Counted from the first letter of the stretch, positions 23,295 through 32,317 are shown. The stretch is 41,360 nt of DNA from Bacillota bacterium (GCA_030706015.1 JAUZPI010000040.1:1-41360); one strand, 5' to 3'. Numbers and translations: made by a program. The notes: a model not told the origin generated them from the sequence alone.

Positions 23295-23798
23295 TTATTT
23301 CTTTTCATTACCTCTAGCACATTCACTGGCTTTCCCAGTCAAAATATCAATTCCATGAGTTAATGCAGGCAGCACTACTTGCAAATTCTCCACTGCTCCT
23401 TTAGGACTCCCTGGCAGATTTATAATCAAAGTCTCATTCCTTATACCAGAAACTGCTCTTGAAAGCATAGCTTTAGGAGTTATTTTAAGCGATTCTGCTC
23501 TCATAGCTTCCACTATCCCTGGCACCTGTTTTTGTATTACTTTTAATGTAGCCTCAGGAGTTACATCTCTTTGAGAAAAACCAGTTCCTCCATTTGTAAG
23601 CACTAAATTTACTTTTAATTCATCACAAAGATAAAGCAATTCCTCTTCAATAATATCCTTTTCGTCAGGTACTACTTTATAGTGATCTATAGTATATTCC
23701 TCTGATGAAAGAGCTTCTTTTATAGCTGGACCTGTGCCGTCTTCTCTTTCGCCTCTAGAACCTTTATCACTGATTGTAAGTATAGCTGTTGTAATCAT
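23295..23798 (-). CDS. mogA: MogA/MoaB-family molybdopterin adenylyltransferase
   Basis: The product is 167 residues from ATG 23798, preferred to an in-frame TTG 30 bases upstream because GGAGG lies between the two. The protein would adenylylate molybdopterin before molybdenum insertion. The MoCF fold motifs are LTISDKGSRGEREDGTGPAI (7-26), TNGGTGFSQRDVTPEAT (about 71-87) and LINLPGSPKGAVENL (about 135-150), the last being the substrate-binding signature. No other molybdopterin gene is in the window, so this one is isolated. The precise choice between MogA and MoaB cannot be made from sequence alone. Confidence 0.88.
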   Translation of the reverse strand: MITTAILTISDKGSRGEREDGTGPAIKEALSSEEYTIDHYKVVPDEKDIIEEELLYLCDELKVNLVLTNGGTGFSQRDVTPEATLKVIQKQVPGIVEAMRAESLKITPKAMLSRAVSGIRNETLIINLPGSPKGAVENLQVVLPALTHGIDILTGKASECARGNEKK

Positions 23799-23823
23799 TT
23801 TTTCCTCCACACAAATATTCTCT

Positions 23824-23840
23824 CCCAATCTCAGATTGGG
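23824..23840. promoter_or_regulatory. Palindrome upstream of mogA
   Basis: CCCAATC-TCA-GATTGGG is a perfect 7-bp inverted repeat 26 bases before the mogA start. It may be an operator or an mRNA hairpin; it does not look like a ModE site. Confidence 0.4.
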
Positions 23841-24094
23841 CTTACATTCACTAACCTATACGGGGTGAACAATAACTAATAGTATAATGCATATATAAGG
23901 ATATCACAACCTTGTAGATTTCTTTTCAACATAAAATCAATAAAAAATGTAAATAATAATTTAATGATTGGGGAGCTAGTTTCGGAATATCATTGGAACT
24001 TCTGCCTTCTTATTTTAGGTTAATTATAAAGCGTTTATTTAACAAATATATTTATAGAATGTAATTAATGTGGACGAAGCTTTGGGAGGAGCAC

Positions 24095-24895
24095 ATGGTG
24101 AAGAACTATACAATGTATTGTGATGAATCCATAAAAACTGGTAAGTGCTTCGGAAATTTTTATGGCGGTGCTCTTATAGATAATAGATATTATGATATGA
24201 TAGTAAAATCTTTAAACAGAAAAAAAGATGAGCTGAACCTTTTTGGAGAGCTTAAGTGGGCGAAGATGTCTGCTCAATACTTGGATAAATATGTAGAATT
24301 CATAGAACATTATTTTTCCTTTATAAGAGATAACAAGATTAAAGTAAGAATAATATTCAAACATAATTACCGCGAACTAACGGGTCTTACAAATGAACAG
24401 CTAAAAAATAAGTTTTATATTTTATATTATGAATTTATTAAGAATGCCTTTGGATTCCAATACTGCAACAATTCTAGTGAAGATATCTTCCTAAGAATAT
24501 ATTTTGACAATCTGCCAAATACCAAAGAGCAAAATGAGAATTTTAAAAATTATATTTTTGAATTACAGAGGTTATCAGAATTTAAGCATAATCACATAAA
24601 GATAAGAAGGGAAGATATTACAGATGTTGATTCACATAAGCATGTGATTTTGCAAGGTATGGACATCATATTAGGATCAATTCAGTATATATTAAATGAT
24701 GAACATATGGTAATTGACCCAGCCACGGGTAATAGAGGAAAAAGAACAATAGCAAAAGAGCAGTTGTATGGGGTTATATATAATAACGTAAAAAAAATTT
24801 ATCCTTCTTTCAATCCGGGAGAGCCTACAGATATAAAAGGAGATATAAGCAACCAGTGGGAGCAGCCCTACAGACATTGTGAATTTATAACATAA
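24095..24895 (+). CDS. DUF3800 domain protein
   Basis: The product is 266 residues from ATG 24095, chosen because GGAGG lies six bases upstream. DUF3800 proteins have a predicted RNase H-like fold. The first acidic motif, YCDESIKTG at residues 7-15, and a later helix with QGMDIILGSIQY that carries the family's Asp are present, as is a LKWAKMS segment after the first strands. The C-terminus closes with RHCEFIT, so the protein is full-length. Members are common in mobile and defence regions, but nothing here indicates a defence partner. It appears to be a single-gene unit with a hairpin after it. Confidence 0.8.
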   Translation: MVKNYTMYCDESIKTGKCFGNFYGGALIDNRYYDMIVKSLNRKKDELNLFGELKWAKMSAQYLDKYVEFIEHYFSFIRDNKIKVRIIFKHNYRELTGLTNEQLKNKFYILYYEFIKNAFGFQYCNNSSEDIFLRIYFDNLPNTKEQNENFKNYIFELQRLSEFKHNHIKIRREDITDVDSHKHVILQGMDIILGSIQYILNDEHMVIDPATGNRGKRTIAKEQLYGVIYNNVKKIYPSFNPGEPTDIKGDISNQWEQPYRHCEFIT

Positions 24896-24911
24896 AAGAA
24901 TACATAAAATT

Positions 24912-24958
24912 AAGCCCCACATCATCTAGATAAACTCCCAAGTAGGAACTTGGGGCTT
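24912..24958 (+). terminator. Overlapping hairpins after the DUF3800 gene
   Basis: AAGCCCCA (24912-24919) can pair with TGGGGCTT (24951-24958). A competing compact stem, CCCAAGT/ACTTGGG (24937-24954), uses the same right arm. A U-tract is lacking. It is probably a weak terminator. Confidence 0.5.
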
Positions 24959-25062
24959 CGAATCAGCAGGGCTAATACTCCAATTATGATATAGTATATG
25001 TTAAAAAGTTAGAAAAATCAATTATTTTTAATTAAACCGGGTTTATATTTACAAATTAATAC

Positions 25063-25093
25063 TTGACTTGAAGTTAACTCTAAGTTGTATAGT
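25063..25093 (+). promoter_or_regulatory. MerR-type promoter of the aldo/keto reductase
   Basis: TTGACT (25063-25068) and TATAGT (25088-25093) are 19 bp apart. The spacer carries the dyad CTTGAAGTT-AACTCTAAG (25067-25084), with an AGTTAACT core. This is the architecture of promoters twisted open by MerR-family activators. A TATAAT at 25093-25098 overlaps but would give a 24-bp spacer. The leader to the ATG is about 150 nt. No MerR gene is present in the window. Confidence 0.65.
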
Positions 25094-25249
25094 ATAATCT
25101 GGCTAAGACATTAATAGGAACTATACTTAGGCAGAAAATTTTATTATTTAATGCTGTAATTAGATATAGCATATATTGGGACAAGCTTGCTATTCAGCGA
25201 AGGTTGTGGTATAAATTAACATAATATGATAGGTGTGGAGGTTTGGAAG

Positions 25250-26386
25250 ATGAAAAAATTAGGATTTGGATTTATGCGTTTACCTATTACAGATAAGGAA
25301 GATCAGACAAGCATTGATTTTGAACAGGTAAATAAAATGGTAGATACTTTTTTGGAAAGAGGGTTTACTTATTTTGATACGGCTTACATGTATCATAATT
25401 TTGCAAGTGAAACTGCTCTAAGAGAGGCCTTAGTAAAACGTCATCCAAGAAGTTCTTATACTGTTGCAACAAAGCTGCCTACTATGTTCCTAAAGGAGCA
25501 ATCAGATTTAGATAGAATTTTCAATGAGCAGCTGGAGAAGGTTGGAGTTGATTATTTTGACTATTATCTGCTTCATAATCTTGGGGTATCTCATTATGAA
25601 ATTGCAAAGAAATTTGATGCTTTTTCCTTTATTCAGAAAAAGAAAGAAGAAGGAAAAATTAAAAAAATTGGTTTCTCCTTTCATGATACAGCCGATCTAT
25701 TAGACGAAATCTTAACTGCCCATCCAGAAGTAGATTTTGTTCAGCTGCAGCTAAACTATCTTGATTGGGAAAATGAAAGTATCCAATCTAGGAAATGTTA
25801 TGAAGTAGCAACGAAACATAATAAGCCTGTTATTGTTATGGAACCAATTAAAGGAGGCACCCTAGCAGCAGTACCTGATAAAGCAGAAAAATTATTTAAA
25901 GAATATCATCCAGATATGTCTGTGCCATCCTGGGCAATTCGATTTGCTGCAAGTCATGAGAATGTAATGGTGGTATTAAGCGGAATGTCTTCTATGGAAC
26001 AGCTGATGGATAACACTGGTTATATGCAGGAATTTAAAGCTCTTGTTTCTGAAGAATATGATATTGTGAACAAAGCAGTTGAGATTATAAATGAATCAAT
26101 TGCAGTTCCTTGCACTGCATGTCAGTACTGTGTGGAAGGATGCCCAAAGAATATTGCAATACCAAAATATTTTGCATTATACAATTTACACAAATTATCA
26201 TCAAATCAGGGATTTTCAATACAAAGTGTATATTATTCTAATTATACTCAAACCTATGGTAAGGCATCAGATTGTATTGGATGTAAAAAATGTGAGGTAA
26301 GCTGCCCGCAGCATATTGAGATTACAAAGCACTTAAAAGATGTAGCAAGTGCATTTGAAAATCAACAATGGGGTCCAAGCAGATAA
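25250..26386 (+). CDS. Aldo/keto reductase with C-terminal 2[4Fe-4S] domain
   Basis: The product is 378 residues from ATG 25250, preceded by GGAGG; an in-frame ATG at 25226 lacks one. The N-terminal TIM-barrel (about 1-270) has the aldo/keto reductase tetrad Asp43, Tyr48, Lys75 and His109. The C-terminal ferredoxin-like domain has two complete motifs, cysteines 288/291/294/298 and 342/345/348/352, so electrons may come from or go to ferredoxin as well as NAD(P)H. It probably reduces aldehydes or ketones, possibly in detoxification. The MerR-type promoter suggests induction by a toxic substrate. It is a single-gene unit ended by the strong terminator at 26434. Confidence 0.9.
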   Translation: MKKLGFGFMRLPITDKEDQTSIDFEQVNKMVDTFLERGFTYFDTAYMYHNFASETALREALVKRHPRSSYTVATKLPTMFLKEQSDLDRIFNEQLEKVGVDYFDYYLLHNLGVSHYEIAKKFDAFSFIQKKKEEGKIKKIGFSFHDTADLLDEILTAHPEVDFVQLQLNYLDWENESIQSRKCYEVATKHNKPVIVMEPIKGGTLAAVPDKAEKLFKEYHPDMSVPSWAIRFAASHENVMVVLSGMSSMEQLMDNTGYMQEFKALVSEEYDIVNKAVEIINESIAVPCTACQYCVEGCPKNIAIPKYFALYNLHKLSSNQGFSIQSVYYSNYTQTYGKASDCIGCKKCEVSCPQHIEITKHLKDVASAFENQQWGPSR

Positions 26387-26433
26387 GTAGTAATCATAGT
26401 TTAATAGTGAAGTAACTGAATATCTAAAGTACT

Positions 26434-26485
26434 AAAAGCAAAAGTGATAGCAGTATCAAAAACTGTTCATCACTTTTGCTTTTTT
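26434..26485 (+). terminator. Strong terminator of the aldo/keto reductase gene
   Basis: A 15-bp stem (AAAAGCAAAAGTGAT and its complement) with a 20-base loop ends in TTTTTT. Confidence 0.9.
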
Positions 26486-26551
26486 CAAAATAAAATACCT
26501 TACATAGAAAGGATTATTAACTTGAGTTTGGTTATTACAAGAGTTAACATA

Positions 26552-26580
26552 TTGACATGGATATGGAAAAGTGTAATAAT
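26552..26580 (+). promoter_or_regulatory. Promoter of the ABC-2 transporter leader
   Basis: TTGACA (26552-26557), a 17-bp spacer and AATAAT (26575-26580) form a near-consensus promoter. Transcription would start near 26587, about 360 bases before the first ATG. Confidence 0.7.
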
Positions 26581-26586
26581 GTAAAC

Positions 26587-26870
26587 TAATGAATTATGAA
26601 AGGTGTTGATTTGTGTGAAAGTTTTGTCTGATAAGGTGAGTTTCCTATAATTTAATATTTGTGTAAAAGGTTTTGCAAAAAGCAGGTATTATATCTGTTT
26701 ATTTGTGGTGCCATTTACTAACTAGGAATAATCTTTCAGACTGCATATTTCATACAGGCAGCACGATAGAGTATCGTGTTTTTTTATACCTATTTTTATT
26801 AAAATATTGGTATAGAGCCTTTAAGCCCGCAAGAGATTATCTATTTGCGGGTATTTTTGCGCCTTTTTTT
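26587..26870 (+). promoter_or_regulatory. Attenuator-like leader with two terminators
   Basis: The first intrinsic terminator is CACGATA-GAG-TATCGTG (26762-26778) followed by seven T. The second is CCCGCAA/TTGCGGG (26826-26851) with T-rich tails to 26870. GTGGTGCC (26705-26712) can pair with GGCAGCAC (26757-26764) with one mismatch, which would destroy the first terminator. A possible 11-codon leader peptide (GTG at about 26615, MKVLSDKVSFL) follows AAAGGTG. The RNA class is not recognised. Confidence 0.55.
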
Positions 26871-26944
26871 AAAACTATATGAGGTCTGAAAGAAGTGGAA
26901 GTGTTCATGTACAAGAAGTAGATTTAATAAAATGGAGGAACAAG

Positions 26945-27925
26945 ATGATTATTGAAACTAATAATTTAACAAAAACATATAAACTTTTTGAAAAGGAAGC
27001 TGGCCTAAAAGGCAGCATAAAATCCTTATTCAATCGAAAATTTACTTATAAAACTGCGTTATCTGATTTTAATTTGGAAATAAAAGAAGGAGAATTTATA
27101 GGGCTCATTGGACCAAATGGGGCAGGCAAAACTACTCTTGTAAAGATGCTCACTGGAATTATTGCTCCCACCTCAGGTAAATTATCTGTACTGGGATACC
27201 ATCCAAATAAACTTGAGAATGCTTTCAAAAAGCAGTACGCAGTGGTTATGGGGCAAAAGAGTCAATTGTTCTTTGAATTATCCTCTGCGGATACCTTCTT
27301 GTTGTTTAAAGAACTCTATGGTATACCAAGGGAGGAATTCCAAAGGAATTTGGATTACTTTGTAAAGATTTTTGAGGTAGAGAAGCTGCTTAATGTTCAA
27401 GTGAGGACTCTTTCATTGGGAGAGCGAATGAAAATGGAATTGATTGTTGCCCTGCTGCATAACCCTAAGGTTTTGTTTTTAGATGAGCCTACCATCGGTC
27501 TTGATGCTGTGGCGCAAAAACAAATACGTATGTTTTTAAAGGAAGTAAATGAGAAAAGGGGAACTACCATTATTTTAACTTCACACTATATGGAAGACAT
27601 AAAGAGCTTATGCAAGCGCTGTGTGGTGGTGAACAGAGGAGAGAAAATTTATGATGGCTGTACTGATGCCCTCTTTGAAAAATATCAGACTCACAGGAAA
27701 ATTTCTCTGTCATTTTTAGAGGAAACAAATTTTGTAATACCTGAGAATTGTACCATGGTAGAACAGAATCCTTTGAAAGTTATTTTCATGGTACCAATAT
27801 CAAATTCTCAGGAGATTATCTATTCGTTAATGAAGAAATATACCTTAAGTGACATCACCATTGAAGAAGATGAAATTGGAAGTGTAGTTGAAAGAATCTA
27901 TAACGATAGGCTGGTGAAGCAGTAA
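26945..27925 (+). CDS. ABC transporter ATPase (COG4586-type)
   Basis: The product is 326 residues. ATG 26945 follows GGAGG by six bases; the longer in-frame extension upstream runs through the terminator region and has no ribosome binding site. Walker A GPNGAGKTT is at 56-64, a degenerate signature LSLGERMKME near 165, and Walker B VLFLDEPTIGLD near 186-197. The N-terminal insertion before Walker A (EKEAGLKGSIKSLFNRK) is typical of the COG4586 group, whose partners are two ABC-2 membrane proteins, as here. It powers export of an unknown substrate. Its stop overlaps the next gene's start by one base, and expression depends on the attenuated leader. Confidence 0.9.
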   Translation: MIIETNNLTKTYKLFEKEAGLKGSIKSLFNRKFTYKTALSDFNLEIKEGEFIGLIGPNGAGKTTLVKMLTGIIAPTSGKLSVLGYHPNKLENAFKKQYAVVMGQKSQLFFELSSADTFLLFKELYGIPREEFQRNLDYFVKIFEVEKLLNVQVRTLSLGERMKMELIVALLHNPKVLFLDEPTIGLDAVAQKQIRMFLKEVNEKRGTTIILTSHYMEDIKSLCKRCVVVNRGEKIYDGCTDALFEKYQTHRKISLSFLEETNFVIPENCTMVEQNPLKVIFMVPISNSQEIIYSLMKKYTLSDITIEEDEIGSVVERIYNDRLVKQ

Positions 27926-28719
27926 TGAGGAAATATATTGAAATAGCTAAAATATTTTTTAAAACACAGATAACATATAGGTTCGATGTTGCCATGACAG
28001 TATTGTTTACAGTATCGAAAATTTTATTTGCCTATATTCTTTGGGGTGCTATTTTTGGAAAGAATGAAACCGTTGGCGGATTTACTTTTCCTATGATGCT
28101 GTCCTATTATATTGTCAGCTCCTTCCTAGCGCAGATAGATATGTCTGAGGGTGTAAGTAGAGAAATCAGTGAACGTATTCAAGGAGGAACTTTTTCAAAA
28201 TATATGGTTATTCCTGCAAATACCCAAGGATACTTTATTGCCCAAACCTTTGGAGCCTTGGTCTTTTATTTATTATTCATCCTAGCAGCAACCTCACTAT
28301 GGGTATTTGTGTTTAACATCCAGCTGACCATAACAGGAAACATACCATTAATTCTAGCAGCGATGGTTATGGTTATTATAGGACTTCTTTTTATGATTCA
28401 GCTTAATTACTTTTTGGGCATACTTGCTTTTAAGTTTCAGGATATTTGGATATTCTTAATGATAAAAAACAATGTTATAGGATTTATTACAGGGACTTTG
28501 GTTCCATTAGCATTGCTGCCCGCTGGAATTATCACTGTAATGCGTTTTTTTCCCTTTTACTATGTAACCTATCTTCCTTCTATGCTGTTAATTGGGAAAA
28601 ATGAAAGTGAAGCCTTAACTGGCATTATAGTTTTATCAGTTTGGCTTCTGGCATTTTGTTTACTTAATAAATTTGCTTATAAGAAATTGAGAGTTATCTT
28701 TGATGGGGTGGGAATATGA
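27925..28719 (+). CDS. ABC-2 type permease subunit 1
   Basis: The product is 264 residues with six hydrophobic helices at about 21-41, 53-73, 104-130, 141-163, 174-196 and 230-250. It matches the ABC2_membrane_6 (former DUF990) group paired with COG4586 ATPases. The EGVSREISERIQGGTFSKYMV segment after helix 2 is the coupling-type cytoplasmic helix that contacts the ATPase, with the GxxxKYMV-like turn seen in the family. It would form a heterodimer with the next gene's product. It overlaps its neighbours by one and four bases, so translation is coupled. Confidence 0.85.
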   Translation: MRKYIEIAKIFFKTQITYRFDVAMTVLFTVSKILFAYILWGAIFGKNETVGGFTFPMMLSYYIVSSFLAQIDMSEGVSREISERIQGGTFSKYMVIPANTQGYFIAQTFGALVFYLLFILAATSLWVFVFNIQLTITGNIPLILAAMVMVIIGLLFMIQLNYFLGILAFKFQDIWIFLMIKNNVIGFITGTLVPLALLPAGIITVMRFFPFYYVTYLPSMLLIGKNESEALTGIIVLSVWLLAFCLLNKFAYKKLRVIFDGVGI

Positions 28720-29507
28720 GGAGAAATCTACGTTTTATAATAATGCTATTTAAAATGAAGCTGTCTAAGATGATGATGTACAGGCTTTCCTTCTTTGGGG
28801 CAACCTTTGTGGACGGCAGCTTATTTATTCTTTGGCTTCTGATGTTCAACGTCATATATTCACAGGTAGATTCCATTGGAGGATGGAATAGAGGACAGGC
28901 AATTGTCTTCCTTGGAACCTTTTCATTACTTAATGCTATTAATATGACAATCTACTTTTTCGGGGTTATTGGTATTCCAGGCAAAATTAGAAGTGGTGAG
29001 CTTGACCACTACTTAACAAAGCCTATTAATCCACTTTTACGAATTACTTTTGAAAATATAAATATAGGTTCTGCGCCTCTTATTCTTTTGAGTATAGGCA
29101 TTATTGCATATGGAGTATCACTTCAAAATATTGCAGTACATTTAGGAACAGTGCTGCTGTACATTATGTTTATTATTTTGATGGCAGTACTGTATTATGA
29201 CATGGAGTTAATTATCAGAACGGTACCATTTTTCGTTATATCTGCAAGCAGCATTGAGCGTATAGAGATAGCTGCTTTAGACTTAACTATGCGTGTGCCT
29301 GGTGTACTTTTTAAAGGAGTGTTTAAAATTTTATTTTACTTTATACTTCCTTATGGAATCATGGCAACCATTCCAACTCAGATCGTTACAAATTCAGTAT
29401 CACCGTTAAAAATAACAGCATCTGCAGGAATTGTGTTTGTATTTACGGTATTTGCACAGTGGTTTTGGAGGTTTGGGTTGAAAAACTATAAAAGTGCAAG
29501 TAGTTAA
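28716..29507 (+). CDS. ABC-2 type permease subunit 2
   Basis: The product is 263 residues with six helices. The coupling segment IPGKIRSGELDHYLTKPINPL after helix 2 is the clearest family mark and parallels the one in subunit 1. Together the three proteins make an ATPase dimer plus a permease heterodimer. The ATG overlaps the upstream stop (ATGA). The drug-exporter-like group is often of unknown substrate; here the leader suggests that a small molecule or translation signal controls synthesis. It is the last gene of the operon. Confidence 0.85.
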   Translation: MRRNLRFIIMLFKMKLSKMMMYRLSFFGATFVDGSLFILWLLMFNVIYSQVDSIGGWNRGQAIVFLGTFSLLNAINMTIYFFGVIGIPGKIRSGELDHYLTKPINPLLRITFENINIGSAPLILLSIGIIAYGVSLQNIAVHLGTVLLYIMFIILMAVLYYDMELIIRTVPFFVISASSIERIEIAALDLTMRVPGVLFKGVFKILFYFILPYGIMATIPTQIVTNSVSPLKITASAGIVFVFTVFAQWFWRFGLKNYKSASS

Positions 29508-29567
29508 TTTACGGTTTAAATATTAATGAATTTACAGGATTTAATTATATACAATAAAACAATAACG

Positions 29568-29613
29568 AAAAGAGAAGCAGCCTATGTGGATTTCCATAGC
29601 TGCTTTTCTTTTG
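29568..29613. terminator. Terminator between the ABC operon and DUF4317 gene
   Basis: AAAAGAGAAGCAG pairs with CTGCTTTTCTTTT around an inner CTATG/CATAG pair. A/T flanks on both sides suit convergent transcription. Confidence 0.8.
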
Positions 29614-29632
29614 CTAATTTATTTAACTAAAA

Positions 29633-30982
29633 TTAAATTAGATCATTTAAGCCGTTAACTGTAGCTTGTTCATTTTCATTAATAGGAATGATTATGCATT
29701 TTTGGCCGTCAATTATTTGAGATTTTATTTGAGGTACTTTTTCAGGATTTACTTGAAGTATAACATCATATTCAGGGGCAGAGGTATTATCCTCTTCTTC
29801 AGCAGCCAGAGCTTCTTCCAAGTTATTTTCTACAGGGTTATCTAAAGCCGCATTATCCTCATCATCAATTGTAGAAGCTTCAGGATCCTTGTCCACTGCC
29901 GCCTCCTGTTTTACTTCTTCAAGCCTTTGTGTTAAAACTTCTACTTGCTTTACAAGCTGTTCTTCCCGTTTTCTTTGAGCATTTGCCTTAAGTGCTTTTG
30001 AGTCAATTAAGCTTTCTGCTAAAGGAAGATCATCACCAAAGCTTTCTGTATAAATTTTTTCGATTTTAGCAGCAGCTTCTTCAGGAACTCCAGTTTCCAC
30101 CAAAAGATTTTGCATATCCTTATTTGTCAAAGTTATAGGTTCAATATCTGTATCATCATACATTGCATTGTGTTCTTCTATCATAGTATTTAGGTTTTCT
30201 TGTACATCCATAAAAATTTTTTCAGCTTCTTTTTCATCAATACTAACTGAATCTTTAATAATTGCTTGAAAGGTTTCTTTTTGTATAGTGGCAGTTTGTC
30301 TTGAATAACAGCCTAAAGCATATTCCATCAATTCAGGATGTGGCTCTTTTGCATTTTTAGTATAGTACATAATAGAGTTAACATCGGAACTACGATTAAT
30401 AAAAGCAGGAAACACAAAGCCAATAGCTGGAGCCTCCACTACCCAATCTCTAATACGTGCCTTAATTGTCCTTTCTTCTTCAAAATACCTAAGACCTGCA
30501 TCTGAAAGTGAAACAGGACATATAGCACATAGAATATATTCATATACTTCTTCAGATTCATCTACTTTAATATTATCAGTAGTTTTAGTGATAACATCAT
30601 AGGCATCATGAAACACTACTATTAAAAAATTACCTGTATATTCATAGCTGTCTATAATTGATCTGTAAAAGTCTTCAAGCAGCATATCATCCTTTAATTG
30701 GCTGTTTTTTAGCTGCATAAGGAAAATCTGTTTTTCATTTTCGAGATTTTCATCTATTGGAAAGTTAAGTTCTAAAATATTATTATTTATAGTTCCGGAT
30801 AAGACTTTTTTAGCAATTTCTAAGTACTTAAAGTATTCATCTTCCTCTAAATTTAAAAAGCTTTCTCTGAAATTTAAAAGAATATTCTTTTCACCATTTA
30901 CATAGCAGCCGCACATTTGGGTGAAGGTACAATGGTCTTTCTTTAAACGCTTTTTTAATTCAAGTATATCTTTTTTTCTCAT
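29633..30982 (-). CDS. DUF4317 family protein
   Basis: The product is 449 residues. It matches DUF4317, a clostridial family of unknown function, by the N-terminal KKDILELKKRLKKDHCTFTQMCGCYV and by the central IGFVFPAFINRSSDVNSIMYYTKN and LGCYSRQTATIQKETFQAII segments. Residues about 335-360 are predicted coiled coil (KREEQLVKQVEVLTQRLEEVKQ), followed by an acidic linker (about 365-405, with Glu/Asp runs) and a short C-terminal strand region. There is no signal peptide or membrane helix. AGGAG precedes the ATG on the minus strand. It is a single-gene unit. Confidence 0.85.
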   Translation of the reverse strand: MRKKDILELKKRLKKDHCTFTQMCGCYVNGEKNILLNFRESFLNLEEDEYFKYLEIAKKVLSGTINNNILELNFPIDENLENEKQIFLMQLKNSQLKDDMLLEDFYRSIIDSYEYTGNFLIVVFHDAYDVITKTTDNIKVDESEEVYEYILCAICPVSLSDAGLRYFEEERTIKARIRDWVVEAPAIGFVFPAFINRSSDVNSIMYYTKNAKEPHPELMEYALGCYSRQTATIQKETFQAIIKDSVSIDEKEAEKIFMDVQENLNTMIEEHNAMYDDTDIEPITLTNKDMQNLLVETGVPEEAAAKIEKIYTESFGDDLPLAESLIDSKALKANAQRKREEQLVKQVEVLTQRLEEVKQEAAVDKDPEASTIDDEDNAALDNPVENNLEEALAAEEEDNTSAPEYDVILQVNPEKVPQIKSQIIDGQKCIIIPINENEQATVNGLNDLI

Positions 30983-31201
30983 AAATTAACTCCTCAATAT
31001 ATTCTTTTTTATTTACAGATTGTAATTAATATATTATTAAGTATAATCTTTTTTATATATTAATTAAAGATATTATTAGTTGAATATTGTTATGGGGGAA
31101 TGAACAGATTCTGCGTTTGTGTGATTGAAGTAATACTGATTTTATCTCTAATATTCCAATATACTTAGGCAGAAGTAAAGCAGTTTTCCGGTAAAATAAA
31201 T

Positions 31202-31233
31202 AACCGCACACCTAATAATTATAGTGTACGGTT
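31202..31233 (-). terminator. Hairpin downstream of the flavin-reductase-like gene (copy 1 of the duplicated flank)
   Basis: AACCGCACAC pairs with GTGTACGGTT, with one mismatch. The same hairpin recurs at 37628-37658 and its right half at 32318-32352. Confidence 0.7.
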
Positions 31234-31245
31234 AAAAAACGGGAG

Positions 31246-31671
31246 TTACAAAGAATATTTTTTAGAATCATTACTTTCAAAGGATTTTACAAGTCCGTAG
31301 ATTAGATTATCTTTTTCAATTCCCTCCAGATGCATTACATCAATTACTTCTACAAGCATACGATTGCTGGCATCATCTATCAATATAGCAGAATCCTTTA
31401 CTGTATATTTGATATTTGTGAACTTATCTGTTTCATCAGAATGATTAGCACCTAACGCTTCCACTACATCCTGTTGATTTTCATTCAGTGCGCTGACTCC
31501 AATAATATCACCTTTGCTAATATTTTTGCCAGTTACACTTTGAGTTCCCAGCAGCATTAAAATCTTATCATAATCTGCCTGCATTGCCCAGGCACATATC
31601 ATACCATATTTTTTATCGTTTTTTATGAAGGCAACGGCATTAGCTCCATAGTTAAAAGCACGAAGTTCCAT
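31246..31671 (-). CDS. Flavin-reductase-like FMN-binding split-barrel protein
   Basis: The product is 141 residues. The pattern fits the small flavin-reductase-like domain: NYGANAVAFIKNDKKYGMICAWAMQADYDKILMLL at the start, the helix LNENQQDVVEALGANHSDETDKF and VEVIDVMHLEG near the end. These proteins bind FMN and pass electrons between reductases and oxygen- or iron-metabolism partners in anaerobes. The partner cannot be told. AAGGAGC lies just before the ATG on the minus strand. A decayed second copy of this gene lies at 37672-37860. Confidence 0.7.
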   Translation of the reverse strand: MELRAFNYGANAVAFIKNDKKYGMICAWAMQADYDKILMLLGTQSVTGKNISKGDIIGVSALNENQQDVVEALGANHSDETDKFTNIKYTVKDSAILIDDASNRMLVEVIDVMHLEGIEKDNLIYGLVKSFESNDSKKYSL

Positions 31672-31795
31672 ATCTTTAGCTCCTTACAAATTTTTTCTTT
31701 AAATTATACCAAATTGTGTGAAAAAGTCTACTCCCTTAATAAATTTTCACTACATAAGATTAGTAATATTAAAACATAAAATAGAATGTTGTGGA

Positions 31796-32224
31796 TTAGA
31801 TTATGTTGCCACTATATCTCATTAAATTAGTTCCATTTGGTACTTTTTCAAATCCAAGTTTTTTATAAAACTCAACATTTCCATCAATACAATATAACTC
31901 TATTCTCTCTACGTTGATAAAATCCTTGTGATTTAATATACTATCAACTATCAGTTTTCCAAACTTTAGCCCCCTATATTCTTTTGCAACTATTACATCA
32001 TAGATAAAGGCTCTATAAATGAAATCCGATAAAACCCTTGAAAAAGCAATTAGTTTACCCTTGTTTGAATCTATTATTGCAATTATCCAACTCTTCTCAA
32101 GCATTTTAATTATACCGTCTCTTGTTCTATTTTTAGACCAACTTTCCATTTCGTAAATTTGCAGCAAACTCATCACTTGTTCTTCAGAAAGACTGTAGAT
32201 AAATTCATAATTAATACTTTCCAT
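31796..32224 (-). CDS. GNAT-family acetyltransferase
   Basis: The product is 142 residues from ATG 32224, which is preceded by GGGGGAT; an in-frame ATG 15 bases upstream overlaps that site. The GNAT core is visible: VIVAKEYRGLKFGKLIVDSIL contains the acetyl-CoA pyrophosphate loop (YRGLKFG), and FYKKLGFEKVP is the C-terminal motif B. The acceptor substrate is unknown. The sequence around its start is also found, in part, in the decayed duplicate near 37860. Confidence 0.85.
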   Translation of the reverse strand: MESINYEFIYSLSEEQVMSLLQIYEMESWSKNRTRDGIIKMLEKSWIIAIIDSNKGKLIAFSRVLSDFIYRAFIYDVIVAKEYRGLKFGKLIVDSILNHKDFINVERIELYCIDGNVEFYKKLGFEKVPNGTNLMRYSGNII

Positions 32225-32317
32225 TTTATAATCCCCCATTAAGCCTATTACTTTTATTTGTTTATAAGATATTTTAACATTTACTTAAAAAGTATCATAG
32301 TAAGCATTCATAACTTC

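Noticed and set aside
24095..24895. DUF3800 gene as part of a defence island
   Set aside because: No restriction, toxin-antitoxin, nuclease or other defence gene adjoins it in the window.
17151..24978. Shared 12-mer CAGGGCTAATAC at 17151 and 24967
   Set aside because: A 12-base match between two A/T-rich intergenic stretches is expected by chance in a window of this size, and the flanks diverge.
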